Position numbers and translations under genes: made by a program. The notes beneath the pieces are model-generated. The model searched no databases and had not been told where the DNA came from. It worked only from the letters and a program-made list of their open reading frames with translations. Shown here in pieces: positions 32,201 through 39,422 of a DNA stretch of 64,000 nt. Origin of the DNA: Pararhodobacter sp. CCB-MM2 (lineage in GTDB: Bacteria; Pseudomonadota; Alphaproteobacteria; Rhodobacterales; Rhodobacteraceae); contig NZ_LRRR01000004.1 of the NCBI RefSeq assembly GCF_001691415.1, positions 1 to 64,000 of the forward strand, written 5' to 3'. Numbering within the stretch: position 1 is the first letter of the stretch; every line of letters starts with the position of its first letter.

Positions 32201-32977
32201 TCACACCTGCAGGACCGAACTCACCAAAAGCTGCGTATAGGCGTGTTGCGGATCATCGAGCACCTGATCGGTCAGCCCCTGTTCCACCACATCGCCGCCC
32301 TTCATCACCATCAGCCGGTCGGCCAGCAGCCGCACGACGGCAAGGTCATGCGTGACGATCACCGCCGACAGCCCCATCTCGCGCACGAGGCCGCGCAAGA
32401 GGTCCAGCAGCCGCGCCTGCACCGAGACATCAAGGCCCCCGGTCGGCTCGTCCATGAACACCAGCCGCGGCCCGGTCACGAGGTTGCGGGCGATCTGCAG
32501 CCGCTGCTGCATGCCGCCCGAGAATTGCCGGGGCCGGTCGTCCACCCGGTCGGCGGCGATCTCGACCCGGCCGAGCCAGTCGATGGCCTCGGCGCGGATA
32601 TTGCCGTAGTGGCGCGCGCCCACGGCCATCAGCCGCTCGCCGACATTGCCGCCGGCGCTGACGCCCATCCTGAGCCCGTCGCGCGGGTTCTGATGCACGA
32701 AGGCCCAGTCGGTGCGCGCCAGCATCCGCCGCTCGGGCTCGGACATGGCCAGCACGTCGCGCGGCCCCTCGGCGCGGGTGTCGAAGACCACGCGGCCCGT
32801 GTCCGGCGCTAGATGCCCGGCGAGGCAGGACAGCAGTGTCGACTTGCCCGAGCCGCTCTCGCCGACGATGCCCATGACCTCGCCCGGCCAGAGGTCGAAG
32901 CTCACGTCCTTGCAGCCGATGCGGCCAGCATAGGTCTTGGTGATGCCCTCGACCTTCAGAAGCGGGGTCTCGGTCAT
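32201..32977 (-). CDS. phnK: C-P lyase complex ATP-binding protein PhnK
   Basis: Protein of 258 residues, ABC ATPase domain with Walker A GESGSGKST, signature FSGGMQQRLQIARN and Walker B LVFMDEPTGGLD. PhnK docks on the PhnGHIJ core near PhnJ and drives the C-P lyase cycle. The start at 32977 overlaps the phnJ stop in ATGA; the longer open frame upstream is a phnJ shadow. A hairpin element follows the stop immediately and may lower transcription into phnL. Confidence 0.96.
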   Translation of the reverse strand: MTETPLLKVEGITKTYAGRIGCKDVSFDLWPGEVMGIVGESGSGKSTLLSCLAGHLAPDTGRVVFDTRAEGPRDVLAMSEPERRMLARTDWAFVHQNPRDGLRMGVSAGGNVGERLMAVGARHYGNIRAEAIDWLGRVEIAADRVDDRPRQFSGGMQQRLQIARNLVTGPRLVFMDEPTGGLDVSVQARLLDLLRGLVREMGLSAVIVTHDLAVVRLLADRLMVMKGGDVVEQGLTDQVLDDPQHAYTQLLVSSVLQV

Positions 32978-33843
32978 GCCGCATCCTCCTGCGGGGACAG
33001 CCGCCCCGTATGACCCGCCTCGCGGCGGCTTTCGCAATGGTCGGTGTCCGAGCAGACGAACATCCGCCCGCCTTGGTCGTCGGTGATCACCTCGTCGAGG
33101 TAACTGCCCTCGTCGCCGCACAGATCGCAGGGATGGGGGGCTTTCGACGCCTCGAACGGGTGGTCTTCGAAATCGAGCGAAATTACCTGCGTATAGGGCG
33201 GGATCGCGTAGATCCGCTGCTCGCGCCCGGCGCCGAACAGCTGCAAAGCGGGCGAGTTCGACAGTTTCGGATTGTCGAATTTCGGGATCGGCGAGGGGTC
33301 CATGACATAGCGCCCCTCGACCTTGACCGGATAGGCATAGGCCGTGGCAATGGCGCCGTTGCGGGCGATGTCCTCGTAGAGCTTCACATGCATAAGGCCG
33401 TATTCCTCGAGCGCATGCATCCGCCGCGTCTCGGTCTCGCGCGGCTCCAGAAAGCGCAGAGGCTCGGGGATCGGCACCTGATAGACGAGGATCTGCCCCT
33501 CGGTCAGCGGCGTCTCGGGGATGCGGTGGCGGGTCTGGATGACGCTGGCCTCGGTCGTGCGCTCCGTCACCGCAACGCCGGCGGTCTTCTGGAAGAACTT
33601 GCGGATCGAGACCGCGTTCGTCGTGTCATCCGCGCCCTGATCGATGACCTTGAGCTGGTCCTCGGGCGTCAGACACGCCGCCGTCACCTGCACGCCGCCG
33701 GTGCCCCAACCATAGGGCATCGGCATCTCGCGCGAGGCGAAGGGCACCTGATAGCCCGGCACGGCGACGCCCTTGAGGATCGCGCGGCGGATCATGCGCT
33801 TCGTCTGTTCGTCCAGATAGGCGAAATTGTAATGCTCGCTCAC
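32974..33843 (-). CDS. phnJ: Alpha-D-ribose 1-methylphosphonate 5-phosphate C-P lyase
   Basis: Protein of 289 residues, the radical-SAM enzyme that breaks the carbon-phosphorus bond. The family cysteine pattern C-x2-C-x21-C-x5-C is exact: Cys239, Cys242, Cys264 and Cys270, the last corresponding to the thiyl-radical cysteine of the E. coli enzyme. The N-terminal YAYLDEQTKRMIRRAILK-type opening and the GTGGVQVTAA block also match. It overlaps the HAD gene upstream by four bases and phnK downstream by four. Confidence 0.98.
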   Translation of the reverse strand: MSEHYNFAYLDEQTKRMIRRAILKGVAVPGYQVPFASREMPMPYGWGTGGVQVTAACLTPEDQLKVIDQGADDTTNAVSIRKFFQKTAGVAVTERTTEASVIQTRHRIPETPLTEGQILVYQVPIPEPLRFLEPRETETRRMHALEEYGLMHVKLYEDIARNGAIATAYAYPVKVEGRYVMDPSPIPKFDNPKLSNSPALQLFGAGREQRIYAIPPYTQVISLDFEDHPFEASKAPHPCDLCGDEGSYLDEVITDDQGGRMFVCSDTDHCESRREAGHTGRLSPQEDAA

Positions 33844-34436
33844 AGGAGGCCCTCCTCAATAAGCGCTGCTTCCAGCGCGTCGGGGGTGGTGAAATGGTGG
33901 GCGCGCCAACCGCAGGCACGGGCGCCCGCGACATTGGCCAGAGAGTCATCGATGAAGAAGCAATCCTCGGGCCCGACCGCGGCCCGCTCGCAGAGAAGCG
34001 CGAAGATCGCCGGGTCGGGCTTTATGACGCCTTCCTCGCCCGAGACCACGGTCACGCCAAAGGACGTGCCCAGCCGCGGATGGGTCGCGACGCCGATGGG
34101 CCATGTCTCCGCCGACCAATTGGTGATCGCGTGGATCGCATGACCCTTGGCGCGCAGGCGGTCCATCAGGGAGAATGTCCCTTCGATGGGCTCCTGGATC
34201 GTGCGGGCATAGATCTCGGGGTAACGAGCGAACAGCGCGGCATCCGCGGGATCGGCGATCTCGGTTGCCATGTCGGCAAACTGCTCGCCCTGGTCGCCCC
34301 TCAGGTTCCGCGCCGAGAAATCGGTGCGGCTGAGGAAAGCCAGGGCGGCCTCGCGGCTGCCCAGTTCGGGCAGGAAGGCCTCGACCGGTTCCCAGCGGAC
34401 CAACACATTGCCGATGTCGAAGACGATGCAGCTCAT
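33840..34436 (-). CDS. HAD-superfamily phosphatase inside the C-P lyase operon
   Basis: Protein of 198 residues. Motif I reads FDIGNVLVRW (DxG rather than the common DxD), as in YihX-like sugar-phosphate phosphatases. Motif II lies in HAITNWSAETW, motif III in GVIKPDPAIF and motif IV in DCFFIDDSLANVAGA, so the active site looks complete. The start overlaps the phnI stop and the stop overlaps the phnJ start, four bases each, so it is locked into the operon between two core subunits that are normally adjacent. It probably hydrolyses a phosphorylated ribose intermediate or side product; substrate unknown. Confidence 0.88.
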   Translation of the reverse strand: MSCIVFDIGNVLVRWEPVEAFLPELGSREAALAFLSRTDFSARNLRGDQGEQFADMATEIADPADAALFARYPEIYARTIQEPIEGTFSLMDRLRAKGHAIHAITNWSAETWPIGVATHPRLGTSFGVTVVSGEEGVIKPDPAIFALLCERAAVGPEDCFFIDDSLANVAGARACGWRAHHFTTPDALEAALIEEGLL

Positions 34437-35512
34437 TCCGCCGCCTCCCGCCCAGCCATCGCCTCGCGGCGCATCTTGCGCACCAGCTCCAGCTCGGACT
34501 GGAAATCGACGTAATGCGGCAGCTTGATATGCTCGAGGAAGCCAGTCGCCTGGATATTGTCCGAATGCATCAGCACGAATTCCGCGTCCTGCACCGGGGC
34601 GCCGGTGTTCTCCTCGCCCAACTCCTCCCAGCGCAAGGCCCGGTCGACCAGCGACATCGAGATCGCCTTGCGCTCGGATTGCCCGAAAACGAGGCCATAG
34701 CCCCGCGTGAACTGGGGCGGCTGGGTCTTCGAGCCCATGAACTGGTTGACCGTCTCGCATTCGGTGACGGTGATCTCGCCGATCTCGACGGCGAAGCCCA
34801 GCTCGGGGATGTCCATCTCGACCGCGACCTCGCCGATGCGCAGCTCGCCCACGAAGGGATGGGTGCGCCCATAGCCGCGCTGGCTGGAATAGGCGAGCGA
34901 CAGCACGAAGCCCTCATCCCCTCGCGCCAGCGCCTGCAGCCGCAGGGCGCGGTCGGCGGGCAGCTCCATCGGCTCGCGCGTGAGGTCCCGGGGTGTCGCG
35001 TCCGAGGCGGGTTCGGCCTCGATCAGCCCCTCGCGGTCCAGAAAGCCCGTGACCCGCGGCACGGGGCCGAGCGGTTGGGCTTTCGGGGCCTCGGGCGCCT
35101 CGCCCTCGGCGGCCAGCGCGAAGTCGATCAGCCGGTGGGTATAGTCGAACGTCGGCCCCAGCACCTGCCCGCCGGGCAGATCCTTGTAGGTGGCCGAGAC
35201 CCGGCGCACGGCGGCCATGGCGCCGGTATCGATGGGGCGCGAATGGCCCAGACGGGGCAGGGTGGTGCGATAGGCGCGGATGAGGAAGATCGCCTCGATC
35301 AGATCGCCGCGCGCCTGCTTGATCGCCAAAGCGGCGAGGTCGGGATCATAGAGCGAGCCCTCGGCCATGACGCGATTGACCGCCAGCGCCATCTGCTCGC
35401 GGATCTGCGCGAGGCTGAGTTCGGGGACCGAAGGATCGCCCCGGCGCTCCTCGGCGAGGAAGGCATGGGCGTTGTCGATGGCGCGCTCGCCACCCTTGAC
35501 GGCGACATACAT
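34433..35512 (-). CDS. phnI: C-P lyase core subunit PhnI
   Basis: Protein of 359 residues. The start MYVAVKGGERAIDNAH and the LAQIREQMALAVNRVMAEGSLYD block are typical of PhnI, the nucleosidase-type subunit that with PhnG, PhnH and PhnL displaces adenine from ATP. C-terminal blocks YGLVFGQSERKAISMSLVDRAL and SDNIQATGFLEHIKLPHYVDFQ are also characteristic. The length is normal. It starts just inside the phnH stop and is coupled to the HAD gene downstream. Confidence 0.97.
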   Translation of the reverse strand: MYVAVKGGERAIDNAHAFLAEERRGDPSVPELSLAQIREQMALAVNRVMAEGSLYDPDLAALAIKQARGDLIEAIFLIRAYRTTLPRLGHSRPIDTGAMAAVRRVSATYKDLPGGQVLGPTFDYTHRLIDFALAAEGEAPEAPKAQPLGPVPRVTGFLDREGLIEAEPASDATPRDLTREPMELPADRALRLQALARGDEGFVLSLAYSSQRGYGRTHPFVGELRIGEVAVEMDIPELGFAVEIGEITVTECETVNQFMGSKTQPPQFTRGYGLVFGQSERKAISMSLVDRALRWEELGEENTGAPVQDAEFVLMHSDNIQATGFLEHIKLPHYVDFQSELELVRKMRREAMAGREAAE

Positions 35513-36081
35513 CAGACGGCCTCCACGAGGGTCGAGCGCGGCAATCCGGCGATCCGGTTGCCCGCGGTCAGGTAGGTGTCAAAGCCCAAGGGGAACAGTG
35601 CGCGGTTCATCTGGAACGCGCGGGTCTCGGGCAGCGAGAGGGTCGCCTCGCCGTCGATGCCAGGGCCTCTCAGCGTGGCGCCGTCGGGCGTCAGGTCCGG
35701 CATCTCGACGATCAGCGTCGCGGCGCGGTCGGGGTATTCCGGCGTGCCGATGGCGAAGCGGGTGACCGGCTGAAGATCGTCCCAATGCCCCAGCGCGAAC
35801 ATCGCCTGTTCGGCCGCGACCAGCGGCGCGCCGGTGTGGAAGGTGATCCAGTCGCGCAGGTCCGGGGTGTCTAGGCGCCCGGCCAGATGCACCGGCGTCG
35901 TGCCGTCGAACAGCACCAGAGCGGCGGCACCGGCGGCGGGCGACAGGGGCGCGGGCGGCTCGGCGCCGGCCATCTCGACCAGCGTGCCGGGCTGCGACAG
36001 CGCGCTCAGCAGGGCGCGGAAATTCTGCGCGGATTGCACGGGGGCGTCGGTGAAGCCGCCCTTCATGGCGATCGGGTTCAT
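35512..36081 (-). CDS. phnH: C-P lyase core subunit PhnH
   Basis: Protein of 189 residues from the ATG at 36081; a TTG two codons upstream overlaps the phnG stop and is an alternative. PhnH blocks: FRALLSALSQPGTLVEM near the N-terminus, the ITFHTGAPLV segment and RGPGIDG with FPLGFDTYL and LPRSTLVEA at the end. It is a structural subunit of the PhnGHIJ core complex. Overlaps of one base with phnI and a two-base gap from phnG show operon coupling. Confidence 0.95.
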   Translation of the reverse strand: MNPIAMKGGFTDAPVQSAQNFRALLSALSQPGTLVEMAGAEPPAPLSPAAGAAALVLFDGTTPVHLAGRLDTPDLRDWITFHTGAPLVAAEQAMFALGHWDDLQPVTRFAIGTPEYPDRAATLIVEMPDLTPDGATLRGPGIDGEATLSLPETRAFQMNRALFPLGFDTYLTAGNRIAGLPRSTLVEAV

Positions 36082-36083
36082 GC

Positions 36084-36524
36084 TCAATCCTCCCCGCGGA
36101 CCATGGTGAAGAATTCGACCTTCGTGGCCCCGGCCTTGGCGGCGCGGGCCTGACGGCGGGCGGCTTCGGCCTCGGCCAGCGGCTTGAGCACTGTGGCTCG
36201 CAGGCTGTCGTCGCCCTGCAGCAGCGCATCGATCACCGCGGCGCGGCGGGCATGGGCCTTGTCGCGGCCCTGCACATGCGCATGCCCAACGGCGCCCGAG
36301 GCCAGCTGCACCGAGCAGCGCGTGACGCTCATCTCGCCCAGATTGAAGGGCGCGCCGGTGCCGCCCTGACGTCCGCGCACCATCACCGCCCCGGTCTCAG
36401 GCCCGCGCAGCAGCGCGTGCTCGGGCAGGTCGGGGAACAGCGCGGCGAGGCGCGTGGCGTCGGCGCGGGCGAGGAGGCCCATGGCCTTGGCTCTGTCATT
36501 TGTTTCAGTAGACATCTTGCCCAT
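36084..36524 (-). CDS. phnG: C-P lyase core subunit PhnG
   Basis: Protein of 146 residues (143 if the ATG at 36515 is used). Family blocks: AMGLLARADATRLAALF, VRGRQGGTGAPFNLGEMSVTRCSVQL and GHAHVQGRDKAHARRAAVIDAL. PhnG is part of the C-P lyase core hexamer. It is the first gene of phnGHI-HAD-JKLN. No good ribosome-binding site is seen for either start; the candidate PhnF operator lies directly upstream of, and one half-site inside, its 5' end, so the transcript leader must be very short. Confidence 0.94.
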   Translation of the reverse strand: MGKMSTETNDRAKAMGLLARADATRLAALFPDLPEHALLRGPETGAVMVRGRQGGTGAPFNLGEMSVTRCSVQLASGAVGHAHVQGRDKAHARRAAVIDALLQGDDSLRATVLKPLAEAEAARRQARAAKAGATKVEFFTMVRGED

Positions 36525-36525
36525 T

Positions 36526-36551
36526 TGTCTAGACTACTATACAACTAGACA
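36526..36551. promoter_or_regulatory. Cluster of TGTMTAG half-sites, likely PhnF operator
   Basis: Between phnG and phnF lie TGTCTAGAC (36526-36534, containing the palindrome GTCTAGAC), CTATACA (36537-36543) and CTAGACA (36545-36551). Read on the minus strand these are TGTCTAGT and TGTATAGT in tandem followed by AGTCTAGACA. A further GTAGACA lies at 36508-36514 at the alternative phnG start. GntR/HutC repressors bind such short inverted sites; the position next to phnF suggests autoregulation plus repression of phnG. Confidence 0.65.
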
Positions 36552-36556
36552 TCTGT

Positions 36557-36600
36557 TAGCATGACCATCCTGACCATTGCACGTGAAATTTGCATGACAG
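36557..36600 (-). promoter_or_regulatory. PHO-box array upstream of phnG
   Basis: On the minus strand the sequence divides into four 11-base units: CTGTCATGCAA, ATTTCACGTGC, AATGGTCAGGA and TGGTCATGCTA. The first is a perfect PhoB half-site (CTGTCAT), the second matches four of seven bases (five if a terminal C is allowed) and the fourth five of seven. Orientation and distance (about 35-75 bp from the phnG start) fit PhoB activation. Confidence 0.7.
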
Positions 36601-37307
36601 CTCCCGATTACCCGCTCTGGCGCCAGATCGCCGACACACTGAAGGACGAGGCCGCGGCGCTGATGCCCGGCGATCAATTCCCGACCGAGGCCCGGCTCTC
36701 GACCCGCTTCGGCGTCAACCGCCACACCGTACGGCGGGCTTTGGCGGCCTTGGCCGAGGAGGGGGTGGTCCATGCCCGTCGCGGCGCCGGGGTCTTCGTC
36801 GCGGCCCGTCCGACCGAATATCCCCTGAGTCGCCGCGTCCGTTTCCATGCCGCGCTGAATGCGACCGGGCGGGTGCCGGGGCGCCGGGTCCTCAGCGTCG
36901 AAACCCAGCCCGCCAGCCCGCGCGAGGCCGAGGTGCTGGGCCTTTCCGAAGCGACGCCGGTTCTCTGCGTCGAGGGGCTGACCCTGTCCGACGGCGTGGT
37001 CATCGGCCATTTCCGCTCGGCCCTGCCCAAAGCGCGGCTGCCGGGATTGGAGGCGCCCCTGCGCGAGGGGAAGGGGATGACCGAGAGTTTCCGGCTCTGC
37101 GGCGTCGAGGACTACACCCGCGCCTGGACGCGGCTGACGGCACGGGTTGCGGACGGGATTCTGGCCGGGCATCTGCAGCTGAAGCCGGGGGCTGCGGTGA
37201 TGCGGGCGGAATCGCTGAACCTCGATCCCGAGGGGCGGCCCTTGGAATACGGCATCGCCCATTTCGCCGGTGAGCGGGTCACGCTGACGGTCGCGCCCGA
37301 GGATTGA
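36594..37307 (+). CDS. phnF: GntR/HutC-family repressor PhnF
   Basis: Protein of 237 residues from the ATG at 36594; an ATG at 36561 would add 11 residues. The N-terminal winged helix-turn-helix is clear (PLWRQIADTLKDEA, FPTEARLSTRFGVNRHTVRRAL). The C-terminal UTRA ligand domain follows from about residue 75. PhnF regulates phosphonate genes in response to a pathway metabolite. I preferred 36594 because the resulting start resembles other PhnF proteins, though it overlaps the PHO box on the other strand. It is divergent from phnG and probably co-transcribed or not with phnM2, which has its own PHO box. Confidence 0.92.
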   Translation: MTAPDYPLWRQIADTLKDEAAALMPGDQFPTEARLSTRFGVNRHTVRRALAALAEEGVVHARRGAGVFVAARPTEYPLSRRVRFHAALNATGRVPGRRVLSVETQPASPREAEVLGLSEATPVLCVEGLTLSDGVVIGHFRSALPKARLPGLEAPLREGKGMTESFRLCGVEDYTRAWTRLTARVADGILAGHLQLKPGAAVMRAESLNLDPEGRPLEYGIAHFAGERVTLTVAPED

Positions 37308-37310
37308 CCT

Positions 37311-37354
37311 CTGTCATCGGGCGGTCACGACCCCGTCGCGCGCCTGTCATGCGC
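37311..37354 (+). promoter_or_regulatory. PHO-box array upstream of the second phnM
   Basis: Four tandem 11-base units: CTGTCATCGGG (37311), CGGTCACGACC (37322), CCGTCGCGCGC (37333) and CTGTCATGCGC (37344). Units one and four are perfect CTGTCAT half-sites exactly 33 bp apart, unit two is close, unit three weak. The array ends 36 bp before the start codon at 37391, with TAGAGG as a possible -10. Confidence 0.75.
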
Positions 37355-37390
37355 CGGCGCTAGAGGGGGCGCTTCTGACCGGAGACCCCC

Positions 37391-38560
37391 ATGGCCCTGC
37401 TTCCCCCGATCCGCCTGACCGGCGCCCGCGTGCTGCGCGACGGCGCCTTTTGTGACGATGCCCTGACCCTCGCCGAGGGGATGATCGCCGATGGCCCCGC
37501 GCCCTCGGTCGACCTGACGGGCTATTGGGTGATGCCGGGGATCGTCGACCTGCATGGTGACGGGTTCGAACGTCACCTGACCCCGCGCCCCTCGGCCCCG
37601 TTCGACAAGACCCGCGCCCTGCGCTCGGTCGCGGCGGAGCTGGCGGCGAATGGCGTGACGACGGCCTGGATGGCGCAGAGCTGGAGCTGGGAAGGCGGCT
37701 TCCGGGGCGCTGACTCCTGCGAGGCGCTGCTGGTGGCGCTGGATGGCGCGAAGGAGGGCCTGTTGCCCGATCTGCGCGTGCAGATCCGACTTGAGACGCA
37801 TGTGCCCGACGAGCATCCCCGCCTGCTGGAGGCCGTGCGGCGGCATGGCGTCGATTACGTCATCTACAACAACCACCTGCCCGAGGGGCTGGAACTGGCC
37901 GAGCGGGCGCCGCAACGCTTCGCCGCCTGGGCCGCGCAACAGGCGCGCACGCCGCAGATGCTTCTGACGATCATCGAGGAGGCCGACCGCGTCTCGCACC
38001 GCGTGCCCGAGGCCTTGGCGGCGCTGTCGCAGGAGTTCGCGGCGTTGGGCGTGGTGACGGGCTCGCATGACGACGGCGATGCGGTGACGCGGGCCAGCTA
38101 CCGGGCGCTGGGCGCTTCGGTCTGCGAATTCCCGACCTCCGTGGCGGCGGCCGAGGCGGCAAAGGCGGCGGGCGAGCCGGTGCTGATGGGCGCGCCGAAT
38201 GTGGTGCGCGGTGGCAGCCAGTCGGGCAATGTCGCGGCCGAGGCGCTGGTGGCAGCAGGGCTCTGCGATGCGCTGGTCTCGGATTACTATTACCCGGCGC
38301 TGTCGCAGGCGGCCTTCGCCTTGGCGGCGCGCGGGGTGATGGGGATTGAAGCGGCCTGGGAGCTGGTGTCCACCGGCGCGGCGCGGGTCATGGGGCTGTC
38401 GGATCGCGACGATCTGGCCCCGGGCAAGCGCGCGGATCTGGTGGTGGTGAACCCAGAGACGCAGGCGATCGAGGCGACGATCTGCGCGGGCCGGCTGGCC
38501 TTTGCACAGGGCGGCGCGGCGGCGCGGCTGATGGGGCCGGCGCTGATGGCGGCGCAGTAA
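37391..38560 (+). CDS. Second PhnM-like amidohydrolase
   Basis: Protein of 389 residues related to PhnM: PGIVDLHGDGFERHLTPRP, GSHDDGDAVTRASY and GAPNVVRGGSQSGNVAAEAL are the metal-site blocks. Compared with the phnM at 29046 the first motif has HGDG instead of HTDN and a distinct insert (MAQSWSWEGGFRGADSCEAL), so it forms a separate subfamily found in Rhodobacteraceae and rhizobial clusters. GGAGACCCCC is its ribosome-binding site and a PHO-box array lies upstream. It may act on a different ribosyl-phosphonate or be an alternative diphosphatase. Confidence 0.9.
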   Translation: MALLPPIRLTGARVLRDGAFCDDALTLAEGMIADGPAPSVDLTGYWVMPGIVDLHGDGFERHLTPRPSAPFDKTRALRSVAAELAANGVTTAWMAQSWSWEGGFRGADSCEALLVALDGAKEGLLPDLRVQIRLETHVPDEHPRLLEAVRRHGVDYVIYNNHLPEGLELAERAPQRFAAWAAQQARTPQMLLTIIEEADRVSHRVPEALAALSQEFAALGVVTGSHDDGDAVTRASYRALGASVCEFPTSVAAAEAAKAAGEPVLMGAPNVVRGGSQSGNVAAEALVAAGLCDALVSDYYYPALSQAAFALAARGVMGIEAAWELVSTGAARVMGLSDRDDLAPGKRADLVVVNPETQAIEATICAGRLAFAQGGAAARLMGPALMAAQ

Positions 38561-38572
38561 GGGGCGCGCGGC

Positions 38573-38797
38573 GGTGGGGTGAAACCCCACCCCACGGGTG
38601 TTGCACCAAGGCCCGGAACAAGCCGCAGGCGCCGGGACAGCGCCGGCCCGTCCCGGCGGGCTGGCGCTTTGGGTGCCGCCCGCGCTGAACAATCGTTCTG
38701 CGGGTCTGGTACCATAAAGCGCAAAGATCAGACGTTGCAGCGCCATCCCACGGGCCGGCGCTGTCCCTGCGCCCGTAGGGTGGGGTTTCACCCCACC
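38573..38797. repeat. 225-bp nested inverted repeat (REP/MITE-like)
   Basis: Outer arms are two copies of the same 19-base hairpin in opposite orientation: GGTGGGGT-GAA-ACCCCACC at 38573-38591 and GGTGGGGT-TTC-ACCCCACC at 38779-38797. Inner arms are a perfect 17-base inverted repeat, GGGACAGCGCCGGCCCG at 38634-38650 and its complement at 38751-38767. The central part has no gene. It fills the space between phnM2 and the convergent transferase gene and probably ends transcription both ways. Confidence 0.75.
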
Positions 38798-38803
38798 ACC
38801 GCG

Positions 38804-39421
38804 TCATCCCTCGTATTTCTCCAAAAACGCCTCGGCCGGCAGCGCACGGAAATCGGCCAGCGCCACCTTCAGCCGCTCATGCGACCAATCCCACCAGGAC
38901 AGGGCCAGCAACCGCTCGGCCACCGTCTCCGTGAACCGCGACCGGATGGGTTTCGCCGGCACCCCGGCCACCATCATGAACGGCCCCACATCCTTGGTCA
39001 CCACGGCGCCCGAGGCGACGACCGCCCCCACGCCCACCGTGACCTCAGGCTTGATCACCGCCCCATGGCCGATCCAGCAATCCGCCCCCAGGACCGTTCG
39101 CCGCGCCGCGCGGGCCTCGAAGAAGGCCGGGTCATCCTCGACATCGTCCCAGTAATAGGATGACCGATAGAGGAAATGATGCTGCGCCGCGTTGCGCCAG
39201 GGATGGTCGGTCGGCCCGATCCGGGTCATCGCCGCGATGTTCGAGAACTTGCCCACCGTGCAATTCGCGATGTCCGAGAAGCGGTCGCAATAGGCGTAAT
39301 CCTCGAAGGCCGAGTTCAGCACGATGCTGCCCTGACCGACCTCGCAATAAGCGCCGAAGGTCGAGTTCACCACCTTCACGCCCTCATGCAGGAAGGGCGC
39401 ATCCTTTGACAATTTCGGCAT
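38804..39421 (-). CDS. Phosphonate-cluster hexapeptide-repeat acyltransferase
   Basis: Protein of 205 residues with left-handed beta-helix hexapeptide repeats and the catalytic-type block DCWIGHGAVIKPEVTVGVGAVV, then MVAGVPAKPIRSRF. It matches the transferase hexapeptide family found in phosphonate operons (DapH/Cat-like). It may acetylate an aminoalkylphosphonate, the job PhnO does elsewhere; PhnO is absent here, so that role is inferred. It starts one base after the phnE2 stop and is the last gene of phnCDE1E2. Confidence 0.88.
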   Translation of the reverse strand: MPKLSKDAPFLHEGVKVVNSTFGAYCEVGQGSIVLNSAFEDYAYCDRFSDIANCTVGKFSNIAAMTRIGPTDHPWRNAAQHHFLYRSSYYWDDVEDDPAFFEARAARRTVLGADCWIGHGAVIKPEVTVGVGAVVASGAVVTKDVGPFMMVAGVPAKPIRSRFTETVAERLLALSWWDWSHERLKVALADFRALPAEAFLEKYEG

Positions 39422-39422
39422 C

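Noticed and set aside
36494..36511. CTGTCAT followed by TTCAGTA at 11 bp, a possible further PHO site
   Set aside because: It lies inside the phnG coding region, the second unit does not match, and the orientation points toward phnF.
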